From Onchidella celtica (lineage: Eukaryota; Mollusca; Gastropoda; Systellommatophora; Onchidiidae): a stretch of DNA of 64,000 bases. The stretch is taken from the NCBI GenBank assembly GCA_963931925.1, contig OZ007579.1, positions 53,748,757 to 53,812,756 of the forward strand, read 5' to 3'. The notes beneath the pieces were generated by a model. It did no database searches. It saw nothing but the letters and a program-made list of their open reading frames with translations, and was not told the DNA's origin. Of the stretch, positions 12,801-24,800 are shown in pieces (position 1 is the stretch's first letter; each line of letters opens with the position of its first letter). The translations under genes were made by a program, and so were the position numbers.

Positions 12801-15800
12801 AGTTAGTCAGTTGACCTGGCTTGTAGAGGGGAGCTGGGCCATGATAGTTAGTCAGTTGACCTGGCTTATAGAGGGGAGCTGGGCCATGATAGTTAGTCAC
12901 TTGACTTGCTTGTACAGGGGAGCTGGGCCATGGTGGTTAACCAGTTGACCTGGCTTGTAGAGGGGTCAGTTGACTTGGCTTGTACTGTCATAAAGGGGAG
13001 CTGGGCCATGGTAGTTAGTCAGTTGACTTGGCTTGTAGAGGGGAGCTGGGCCATGGTGGTTAGTCAGTTGACTTGGCTTGTAGAGGGGAGCTGGGCCATG
13101 GTGGTTAACCAGTTGACCTGGGTTGTTAGTCACTTGACTTGGCTTGTACTGTCATAGAGGGGAGTGGGCCATGGTAGTTAGTCAGTTGACTTGGCTTGTA
13201 CTGTCATAGAGGGGAGCTGGGCCATGGTAGTTAGTCAGTTGACTTGGCTTATAGAGGGGAGCTGGGCCATGGTAGTTAGTCAGTTGACTTGGCTTGTACT
13301 GTCATAGAGGGGGGCTGGGCCATGGTAGTTAGTCAGTTGACTTGGCTTGTACTGTCATAGAGGGGAGCTGGGCCATGGTAGTTAGTCAGTTGTCTTGGCT
13401 TGTACTGTCATAGAGGGGAGCTGGGCCGTGGTAGTTAGTCAGTTGTCTTGGCTTGTACTGTCATATAGGGGAGCTGGGCCATGGTAGTTAGTCAATTGTC
13501 TTGGCTTATAGAGGGGAGCTGGGCCATGGTAGTTAGTCAGTTGACTTGGCTTATGGAGGGGAGCTGGGCCATGGTAGTTAGTCAGTTGACTTGGCTTGTA
13601 GAGGGGAGCTAGGCCTTGGTAGTTAAGGCCTGTTTACACTGTTAGGTTTTAGGAATAGAAAAACGGAATCGAGGCCGTGGGGGAAGAACTCTCCTGGCTT
13701 TCCGATTTTTGCTTTCTGATTTCCCCCTCGAAACGTGGCTTGTTTACATTAGTCCGTTTTCTGAATAAGAAGCGATGCGCATCGTTTGTTTTGTTCATGT
13801 GAGTGGGATGGACGCTCGCGTGGCGGCCGCTGGCCTCTCACTCGTCGAGCGAAGGAAATGTTCGGTTCAGCATTTCAATGTATGAATGTGAAATTAGTCT
13901 GATCTTTCAAGGCTTTTATCACTGACTAAAATTCCAAGGGCTTTAGTTCTCGTCTGCTTGTTATGACATGTGGGCGATTTAGTATCCCATAGACAGCTCT
14001 CGCCCTCAAGAATGTTTGGGTGAAAGTTTCTTCGATAGGTCTACTGAACGCCATTACACCGAGGCGGTAGCCACGTGACGCATAACCTTTCCGAAATCGG
14101 AATGAAAATAGGAATGGTCTTATTCCAGTATTTCAGGTGGAAATCGGAAAGGAAATAGGAAAGGGTCGGATTCCATTCCGATTTCGGAAAAGTGTAAACG
14201 CGACAGGCTTTCCGCTAGATTTTCTTTCCTTTTTTCTACTCCTAAAACCTACCAGTGTAAACAGGCCTTTAGTCAGTTGACTTGGCTTGTAGAGGGGAGC
14301 TGGGCCATGGTAGTTAGTCAGTTGACTTGGCTTGTAGAGGGGAGCTGGGCCATGGTAGTTAGTCAGTTGACTTGGCTTGTAGAGGGGAGCTGGGCCATGG
14401 TAGTCAGTCATTTGACTTGGCTTGTAGAGGGGAGCTGGGCCAGGGTAGTTAGCCAGTTGACTTGGCTTGTAGAGTGGAGCTGGGCCATGGTAGTTACTCG
14501 GTTGACTTGGCTTGTACAGGTGAGCTGGGCCATGGTAGTTAGTCAGTTGACTTGGCTTGTAGAGGAGAGCTGGGCCATGGTAGGTAGTCAGTTGACTTGG
14601 CTTGTAGAGGGCAGCTGGGCCTTGGTAGTTAGTCAGTTGACCTGGCTTATAGAGGGGAGCTGGGCCATGGTAGTTACTCAGTTGACCTGGCTTATAGAGG
14701 GGAGCTGGGCCATGGTAGTTAGTCAGTTGACTTGGCTTATGGAGGGGAGCTGGGCCATGGTATTTAGTCAATTGACTTGGTTTTTAGAGGGGAGCTGGGC
14801 CATGGTAGGTAGTCAGTTGAGCTGGCTTATAGAGGGGAGCTGGGCCATGGTAATTAGTCAGTTGACCTGGCTTATAGAGGAGAGCTGGGCCATGGTAAGT
14901 AGTCAGTTGACCTGGCTTATAGAGGGGAGCTGGGCCATGGTAGTTAGTCAGTTGGCTTGGCTTGTAGAGGGGAGCTGGGCCATGGTACTTAGTCAGTTGA
15001 CTTGGCTTGTAGCCAGAGGGGAGCTGGGCCATGGTAGTTAGTCAGTTGACTTGGCTTTTAGAGGGGAGCTGGACCATGGTAGTTAGTCAGTTGACTTGGC
15101 TTGTACTGTCATAAAGGGGAGCTGGGCCATGGTAGTTAGTCAGTTGTCTTGGCCTGTACTGTCATAGAGGGGAGCTGGGCCATGGTAGTTAGTCAGTTGT
15201 CTTGGCTTGTACTGTCATAGAGGGGAGCTGGGCCATGGTAGTTACTCAGTTGACTTGGCTTGTAGAGGGGAGCTGGGCCATGGTGGTTAACCAGTTGACC
15301 TGGCTTGTAGAGGAGATCTGGGCCATTGTAATTAGTCAGTTGACCTGGCTTATAGAGGTCAGCTGGGCCATGGTAGTTAGTCAGTTGACCTGGCTTGTAG
15401 AGGAAATCTGGGCCATGGTAGTTAGTCAGTTGACTTGGCTTGTAGAGGGGAGCTGGGCCATGGTACTTAGTCAGTTGACTTGGCTTGTACTGTCATAGAG
15501 GGGAGCTGGGCCATGGTCGTTAGTCAGTTGACTTGGCTTGTAGATTGGAGCTGGGCCATGGTAGTTAGTCAGTTGACTTGGCTTGTAGAGCGGAGCTGGG
15601 CCATGGTGGTTAACCAGTTGACCTAGCTTGTAGAGGAGATCTGGGCCATGGTTGTTAGTCAGTTGACCTGGCTTATAGAGGGGAGCTGGGCCATGGTAGT
15701 TAGTCAGTTGACCTGGCTTATAGAGGGGAGCTGGGCCATGGTAGTTGGTTGACCTGGCTTATAGAGGGGAGCTGGGCCATGGTAGTTAGTCAGTTGACCT

Positions 15801-18800
15801 GACTTTTAGAGGGGAGCTGGGCCATGGTAGTTAGTCAGTTGAACTGGCTTGTAGAGGAGACCTGGGCCATGGTAGTTAGTCAGTTGACCTGGCTTATAGA
15901 GGGGAGCTAGGCCATGGTAGTTAGTCAGTTGACCTGGCTTATAGAGGGGAGCTGGGCCATGGTAATTAGTCAGTTGACTTGGCTTGTAGAGGGGAGCTGG
16001 GCCATGGTAGTTAGTCAGTTGACCTGGCTTATAGAGGGGAGCTGGGCCATGGTAATTAGTCAGTTGACTTGGCTTGTAGAGGGGAGCTGGGCCATGGTAG
16101 TTAGTCAGTTGACCTGGCTTGTAGAGGAGTGGCTTGATCAGGCACAACTTAAAGTTCCATCCAAAATCAGAGCCAGATTTCAGAGTATTAAAACAGTGAA
16201 TCTGCCGAGGAATTGTCTTTACAATTTGTGTCTGTGAAATTAACAAAAAACAACACATAAAGCTACATTTTTATGTTGAACACCATAAAGTTTTTGATAA
16301 AGTGATCTTCTTCAGGTTGCAGATTGCAGAGTGTTATATTTGCCTGCATCCCTTTACATTTTAAATATAAAACAGGGGATTTTATGGCTGATTCTCATGA
16401 TCTGGTACAGTCTGACTATTGAATTTGCCACAGAAGTGTTTTTAACAACATTAAACTTTATGTACAAGAAGTTGGAGGTGTTTATGGCTGAAACACTCGT
16501 GATGGTGTTCGTATGGGTCAGCTTTTCACTATTAACAGAAACTTCTACTGGCATTCTGCCCTGCCTCTTTCCCCCACCTTGTTTATGTCTCACATGAAGT
16601 ATAAACTTTTGAGGTCACAGGTACGACATGCATTTGAAAAGCTGCAACATCAGAAAATTATTTGAAATACCTGAAGACAACTACAAAACCTATCAGGTTT
16701 CATCTCATGTTACACTCTTGACAAGGAGCAGTTGAACAATTGTCTCAATGTAGAGCACTTTGGTGTTGTCTGTTGTCATGAAAGATCTTACACTTACAAG
16801 GTGGTCTAGAGGCAAGGTGCTCGCCTCTCATGCCAAGGGTCCCGGGTTCTAAACCCGGGCAGTGCAGGCATGTTGGAAATTGGATTTTTCTCATATTTTC
16901 AAGTCCCTGGTCCTATTGGGGGGTAGGATCGAGTACCTAGTCTTCTCGGATAAGGACGAAAAAATTCGGAGGGCCCGTGTGCACGTTGCGCACGTTAAAG
17001 ATACCTTGGCAGTTGGAAATCGTAAAGAGCAGGCCGAAAGGCCGCTGCCCGGGCAAAATTGAAAATTGAAATTAATAGATTAAAAGTTATCCATATCACC
17101 CCCCCCCCCCCCCCCCCAGAATTTATTATTCATTATTAAATATATATTGTTATTAATAAATATTCAAATATTATTTGAGTTGTGTGTTGTGTGAATTGAT
17201 GTGAGTTGTGAACTGCTGTGAGTTGTGAACTGTTGTGAGTTGTGAACTGCGCCTAACAGGCTGCGTTACAATTTGCTCTGAGATAGAGAGAGAGAGAGTG
17301 AGCGAGACAGGGAGAGAAAAAGAAGCAGTGCAGTGTGTTGAGCGCTTCGCCGGCAGCTCCATTCTGCTCTGTGGTTGACATGTTGTTTCTGTAAAGCGCA
17401 TAGAGCATTTTAAATGGATATGCGCTATATAAATGCTATACATTATTATTATTTATTATTATTATTATTAAAATTGAATTTTAATATTTGTGAGTTTCAT
17501 TCAGTGTTAACCCTAACTCTAGACTCCATCTATTCTTTAAAGGGAGTTCTCAACACATTTCTATTTTTATTTTCAACCCTATTTTACATTTGGCTAGGGG
17601 GATGTTATGACGATGAGGCTTTTGTTGGGGGGAGCATGGTATTTTAGATTGTAAGCCGCTGTTGAAGAGTGAACACAACTTCGTCACTTCTCTATTTGGC
17701 TTTGTAAGTAGACTGTGGTCCTGTAACAACAGATGAAAAAAGTGAGTGTCTGGGGTCTGTCAGACCCGTGAATGTAAAATTGAGATTCCGAGTTCACCTA
17801 GCTTGAGCTTAAAATCCTTGTTTGTTTGTTCACTGTGTTCAGTTTTTCTGATAGTTCAATGTAACTTGCATTGAAAATCTATGGGGATGTGTCAAGACTG
17901 CCTAAAATGCTTGTAGTTGTTTGAAACATTCAGACTGACCACTTTGTAACATTTCCAGATGCCAGATGAAACCTCCTGATTGTATTTTGATCAAGGTTGG
18001 AGGGAAACGTGACTGAGACAAAACATGAACATAAAAATTTTAAGATGGCACAGAATGACCCCCCCCCCCCCCTTTTTTTTTTGTTTTCTATTGGACTAAT
18101 TTTTTCATCATTACAGGCTTGTTTGTTGTTGTTTTTTTTGTATCAGATTACTTGAGTCTGACAGAATGCCAAATTTTTTTGAGTCAACAAAGACCAAAAT
18201 TAAATTTGGAAAATATTATAAATCCATGAGACCTTACAGTATTCTTGTCAGTACAGCAGTGTATCAAACAGCCAATGTAGACATATTTCATTTCCAGTAC
18301 AACAGACTGAGTTTCAGAAATTTCAGACATTTAAAAACTCTCAGCCTGGATATAATTTTAAATATGAGTGAGAAACCTAAACTTGATACATTGATGCATT
18401 CAGAATATTCTGTTGGTTATGACAGGGAATGTAGATGTATTCTGTGAGACACATTCCAGAAGAGTGAAAAAAAAAAAAGAAGAGATTCGATTTCAGAATG
18501 TCCATGATGTGAAAGTTTTGTCATAACATTTGACACAGTTTTGATACAAGCTAGGTTGCTCAGCTAATGCTTTTGAGATTCACATTTTGGTACAGGAGCT
18601 CTTTCTTAAGTCAAGCCATTAGTTCCTGCTGTAGCAGTCGTGTAATGATATAGTATTCAGATGGTTGTTAATGGTGAACAAAATAATAGCAGTGAATAAA
18701 TAACTTTTTCTACTGTTTTTTGTTTGCTTGTTGTTTTACTTTTAAATAACAAAAATGTCACAGCTCTAAATGTATTTGGATTTACTAAACACATTAGTCT

Positions 18801-21800
18801 GGTCTTATGGGTAGGTCAGGGTGCTCTGAGAGCCATTGCCATTTTGTCATTCCACTAACTCCTCTACATACCTGGGATGTGTTTGTTCTTACTGGTCATA
18901 ACCTGATGGGGCAGGTTGGATGAAGAGAGTAACTGATAATTTTGTAGTTTTCTATAATTAATGAACAGGCCTTATCACCTGTTTGGTGCAGATTTCCCTT
19001 CACTTTGTGCACATGACAGTATTATGTAGTGGTTTAGATTAGGGAATGCCATCAGTCCTGCCAACACTACTGATTTTCTCAGGAGTTCTCCAGATTTGAT
19101 CACTGAGACCTCAGCTCTGTTATGTGTGGAATATTTGGATTTAGGCATGTCTTTGAGAAGAAACTAGGAAATTACTTCTGACTCTTCCGGTGGGCTGCAG
19201 TGTTGTTTTTAGATTAAAATCTGTGTTTGAAGGGGCAATATCACTTTTTACTTGGGCCAGATACACTCAGTCAGGTTAAGGTCTCAATTGTCGGGAGAAA
19301 ATCAAAGGAACTTGTTGCCCATACTTCCAAATGATGCAGTCCGTGTATTTAAAAATGTTTTTTTCAGTAGAACACCCAGTTCAACCTTTTTCATTCAAAT
19401 ATATGGAATGGTCCTGAAATCACTTTCATACAACTGTATGTTTTAAATGCATCACTGTTTTTACAAAACTGGTTTGGAAAATTGCTAATGTCCCCTGGAA
19501 ATGTGTTTGGGATGTCAAAAATAAACATTTATGCGATGTGCAAAGTTGCATTAAGGTGCCTGAAGTTGTGAAATTCAAGGACTTTTCCCAAACCGCTCAA
19601 GTTGGTGCTACTCAATCGTGTGGAACTGATATGTCTGCTTCAATCCACCAGGCAGTGGTGAAAAAAAGGGCGGGTGCGTTTATCTGAAATGTTTGGATTT
19701 GCATACATTTAAAAATTGACTCAAAACTGAATTATTTAGGACCGTTTTCTTTGAATCCTATTTGTCAGAGGTTTGAGAATGAGAATAGGGTAAGTTTTGT
19801 TGATGTGTGTGAGTGTGAGCATATTGAATTAATCTTATTTTCTGTCTAATTTGACTTCAGCGCCTTAGAGCACATCATTTTTTTTATAGTTAGTCCTGAC
19901 AATCATAGGATGCGGGTGATTGGTGGGCAATTCTGGCAGGCCTCAGTCTACTTTATCATTCTGCTGTATTCTGTCATCATCTCGTTTTTTCCTACCTCAA
20001 TATGGCCATTTTCGACGCGCTTTCATCAAACTCATTCAAACTCACAGGATCCTTCTTGCGAGGTCTGGAAACCACTGCAACCTATGATGTCAGGACAAAA
20101 GAGTTTATCCTGGACTCACCCACAGTGACATCATCCAAATTCTGGCCAGGAGGCTGTGAGTACCCAATAATACTAAAACTCATTTTCTTACAGCTCATTG
20201 TGTAGTTATGCTAGGGGGATTCAAGATCTTTGTTTCTGGAAGATTTCAGTCTCAGGCTGTTGACTTTGCTGTTCTTCATTTCATTTTTGTTCTTGATTAT
20301 TCCTTTATTCTATTCTTGTATGTCTTGTCTTGACTTGGTAGGTGTCAGGTAGACAGAGGCTAAGTAGGAGAGTGAAGAAAGTGAGGTTACCTATTTGCTA
20401 AAGGGAGCTAAGAGCTTGTCATCCTTCCACTCTCTCTTAGCCATTTTCAGGGACTGAATCCCTTTATTGCAAGTTGTGTACATGTAGGCCCCTATGTATA
20501 AGTTGTTATTTAAACAATAATAATATATTTAAAAAATAATATTTAAAACAAAATCAGTCAGTAAGTGATTGCATTTCTTTGCCGGGGCCTGCTTGGTGTG
20601 AGACCTTTTAGGCAGTTGTCTTCACCTTTTACTATCTGTCTGCTTAATGTTGATGGACAGGGGAGGGGCAGGATTCCGGAGTTTTAAAAGCAATACATGT
20701 ATTTGGTTCTTGGATCCATCAGTTCTACTTGGCAATGCCTTGACCTACTACCTGACAATGCCTTGACCTTTCCCTGCACAGAATGAAATTTTAAGGGATA
20801 TTTTTGAAAAAGTTGTATGGAGGAATGGAGGAAAGTTGTCCCCATATATCAGGCTGGATTGTCCCGTTGTATCAGACCAGATTGTCCCGTTGTATCAGGC
20901 TGGATTGTCCCGTTGTATCAGACCAGATTGTCCTGGTGTATCAGGCCAGATTATACCCCCGTCAGACTATATCTGGATTTAAAGTGGCCTAGCCTATTTC
21001 ATACCCCATGGTATATTCTGGGCTAAGCCAGTTTATACCTCGGGGTATACTATGGGTTAGGCAGACTTTACCCCACCAGTCCAGATTATATCCCCAATTT
21101 TTTATTTTAAACAAGTCAAAACCACAGTTTATTTCATATTTAAATTGTTCTTTATCACTGTCATCAAGTGTCGTATTAATACATCATACATTCTTGACTC
21201 CTGTAAATTATAATACATTTTTAGACTTTAGAGGAAATAAACAAGCATTAAAATGCATTGATGTACAAAGGGATTGAAAATTTTATTCAAATTAAATTGA
21301 TATGATTAAACTTTCTGTTGTGGATAAAGCTGATACAGACTTTGAAGTGCTAACTGAAGTATTTGTGGCAGATGATAAAAAAAAATGTATTATTTCTCTT
21401 TTGTGTAGTGGGTAAAGCTGATACAGACTTTGAAGTGCTAACTGAAGTATTTGTGGCAGATGATAAAAAAAAATGTATTATTTCTCTTTTCTGTAGTGGG
21501 TAAAGCTGATACAGACTTTGAAGTGCTAACTGAAGTATTTGTGGCAGATGATAAAAAAAAATGTATTATTTCTCTTTTGTGTAGTGGGTAAAGCTGATAC
21601 AGACTTTGAAGTGCTAACTGAAGTATTTGTGGCAGATGATAAAAAAAAATGTATTATTTCTCTTTTGTGTAGTGGGTAAAGCTGATACAGACTTTGAAGT
21701 GCTAACTGAAGTATTTGTGGCAGATGATAAAAAAAAAATGTATTATTTCTCTTTTGTGTAGTGGGTAAAGCTGATACAGACTTTGAAGTGCTAACTGAAG

Positions 21801-24800
21801 TATTTGTGGCAGATGATAAAAAAAAAATGTATTATTTCTCTTTTGTGTAGTGGGTAAAGCTGATACAGACTTTGAAGTGCTAACTGAAGTATTTGTGGCA
21901 GATGATAAAAAAAAAATGTATTATTTCTCTTTTGTGTAGTGGGTAAAGCTGATACAGACTTTGAAGTGCTAACTGAAGTATTTGTGGCAGATGATAAAAA
22001 AAAAATGTATTATTTCTCTTTTGTGTAGTGGGTAAAGCTGATACAGACTTTGAAGTGCTAACTGAAGTATTTGTGGCAGATGATAAAAAAAAAATGTATT
22101 ATTTCTCTTTTGTGTAGTGGGTAAAGCTGATACAGACTTTGAAGTGCTAACTGAAGTATTTGTGGCAGATGATAAAAAAAAAATGTATTATTTCTCTTTT
22201 GTGTAGTGGGTAAAAAACAGATTTGAAACTGCTCACTTCAGTATTGATGTTGAGTTAACCTGACACATTCATGAAGAAAATGTCTTGTTTGTTGTTGGTG
22301 CAGTGGGTAAAACAGCCAATTTCTGTGTGGTGATGGCCAAATTGATCCTGAATGGCAAAGACCATGGCATGCAGTCCTTCCTGGTTCAGCTGAGGGATTT
22401 GGAAACACACCAGCCCTTGCCAGGTAAGAGGCAGAGAGGATAGTGAAAGACTGGAATTTGCCAAATGGATATCTGCCATCTGTCACCTGTCATCACCTCC
22501 TGTTATCCACCTCGTGTCATCCACCACCTGTCATCCATCTCTTGTCATCCACTTCCTGTCATCCATCTCCTGTCATCCACTTTCTGTCATCCACATCTTG
22601 TAATCCATTTCCTGTCATCCACTTCCCATCGCTCCTGTCATCCACGTCCTGTCATCCACATCCTGTCATCCACATCCTTGCACCCACTTCCTGTCATCCA
22701 CAGCCTGTTATCCACCACCTGCCATCCATCTCCTGTTATCCACCTCCTGTCATCCACCTCCTGTCATCCCACCTCCCATTATCCACCACCTGTCATCCAC
22801 CACCTGCCACCCCACCACCTGTCACCCCACCACCTGTCACCCACCACCTGTCACCCACCACTTGTCACCCCACCACTTGTCACCCCACCACCTGTCACCC
22901 CACCACCTGTCACCCATCACTTGTCACCCCACCACCTGTCACCCACCACTCGTCACCCACCACTTGTCACCCCACCACCTGTCACCTACCTTCTGTTACT
23001 CCACCACCTGTCACCCACCACTTGTCACCCACCATGTGTCACCCCACCACCTGTCACCCACCACTTGTCACCCCACCACCTGTCACCCACCGCTCGTCAC
23101 CCACCACTTGTCACCCCACCACCTGTCACCCACCACTTGTCACCTAACACTTGTCACCCACCATCTGTCACCCCACCACTTGTCACCCACCTCTTGTCAC
23201 CCACCACCTGTCACCCACCACCTGTTACTCCACCACCTGTCACCCACCATGTGTCACCCCACCACCTGTCACCCACCACTTGTCACCCCACCACCTGTCA
23301 CCCCACCACCTGTCACCCACCGCTCGTCACCCACCACTTGTCACCCACCACCTGTCACCCCACCACTTGTCACCTACCACCTGTCACCCACCACTTGTCA
23401 CCCACCATCTGTCACCCCACCACTTGTCACCCACCTCTTGTCACCCACCACCTGTCACCCACCACCTGTTACTCCACCACCTGTCACCCACCACTTGTCA
23501 CCCACCATCTGTCACCCCACCACTTGTCACCCACCACCTGTCACCCCACCACCTCTCACCCCATCACCTGTCACCTACCACCTGTTACTCCACCACCTGT
23601 CACCCCACCACCTGTCGCCCCACCTTTCACCCACCTCATATCACCCACCTGTCACCCCACCATCTGTCACCTACCACCTGTCACCCCACCATCTGTCACC
23701 CACCACCTGTCACCCACCACCTGTCACCCACCTCATATCACCCACTTCATATCACCCACCACCTGTCATCCACCACCTGTCATTCCACCACCTGTCATCC
23801 CACCTTTTGCCATCCACCTCCTGCCACCCACCTGCTGTCACCCATCATTGAATGTGCTCCACAGGATCTAACTGGCCTTGCACATTTTGTTTCTTCATTT
23901 CACATGGGAGAGAGAGCCACATCCTGTCCATTTCATTCTCTTCTAGTTGGAAACTTGTAGAATGTATTTTGTTGTAATGGCAGTTTGTTGTTGTTGTTTT
24001 TTTGACTCAAGGAGGTCAAGTGACAAAGCCGATTAATTATCATTGTCTTATCCAGGTGTGACCGTTGGAGACATTGGCCAAAAATTTGGATTTAGTGCCG
24101 TAGACAACGGGTTCTTAAGGTTGAATAATGTCAGAATTCCACGTGAACAGATGCTCATGAGATATGCTCAGGTAATATTTTCTACAGTGAACATTCTCCA
24201 TATTGAACATTTCAGATAATAGGTAAGAGGAAAGGAGAGAAATTTCAAATCTTTGCTATTCATTGGGAAGATCATTCAGGGAGAATTCCTAGAAACCATT
24301 GCCAGCCACCTCCACTGTTTAGTTCACAGTCAAATAGAACTGAGGATTATTCTTTTTTATCAAAATAATTGAATAATTTTGAAAAACTTGTGTCACCAAG
24401 CCCTCTCTTTTTATGTGTGCAAAAACAAGGCTGTCATTTTTTCATTTTTATACAGTAGAACTTGGTTGTAACAAGAGGTTATGTTCCACCAAAAATGTCT
24501 TGTTATACCCGAGGTCTCGCTAGTCCAGGAAAGGATACAAAAAGGGAAGGCAAGGGATTAAAATACCCCATTATTTTTTATGGTTATCTCCCTTGATAGT
24601 ATGTCCCGTACATCAACATAAATAGAATATTAAATGGACAGCAGATCTGGGCGTTCATATCAGCACTGGTTTTTTTTTGTTTTGCTCTTTTTGTGCTGGC
24701 AATAGCCATGTTTTGATCAAATTACGAGAGACAGCTGCAAAGGTTAGGAAGAGATGAATACATTTGGTTTCTGGTGGTTCCTCGTGCTGTATCACACAGG

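Larger units (their letters stand above)
9826..16129 (+). repeat. 45-bp minisatellite spanning the E1 splice donor, ~105-110 units
   Basis: Unit: GAGCTGGGCCATGG followed by TAGTTAGTCAGTTGAC and TTGGCTTGTAGAGGG, 45 bp, with a 53-bp variant carrying an 8-base insertion (CTGTCATA). The first unit is the 3' end of E1 plus the start of its intron, so CATG|GTAGGT is the real donor, and every later unit carries the same exon end plus GTAGTT, GTAGGT, GTAATT or similar. Blocks are 9826-11709, 12353-13625 and 14269-16129, separated by two MITE copies. Because 45 is a multiple of three, both strands show long spurious open frames of 15-residue repeats; these are not genes. Confidence 0.95.

Noticed and set aside
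9826-16129. CRISPR-like direct repeats
   Set aside because: Units are head-to-tail without unique spacers and the genome is eukaryotic.
12217-16258. Antisense frames of [15 protein letters not shown] repeats
   Set aside because: Same 45-bp array read from the other strand; both strands open at once argues against coding.
16797-16860. tRNA gene
   Set aside because: Boxes A and B are present but the rest does not fold into a convincing tRNA, and the same head precedes a SINE body in several copies.
18166-18447. 93-codon plus-strand frame
   Set aside because: No familiar motif, no codon or splice support, inside the intron before E2.
22443-23960. Long Pro/His/Thr/Cys frames up to 468 codons in all three frames
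   Set aside because: All three frames of the C-rich 14/15-bp array are open together; it lies inside an ACOX intron.
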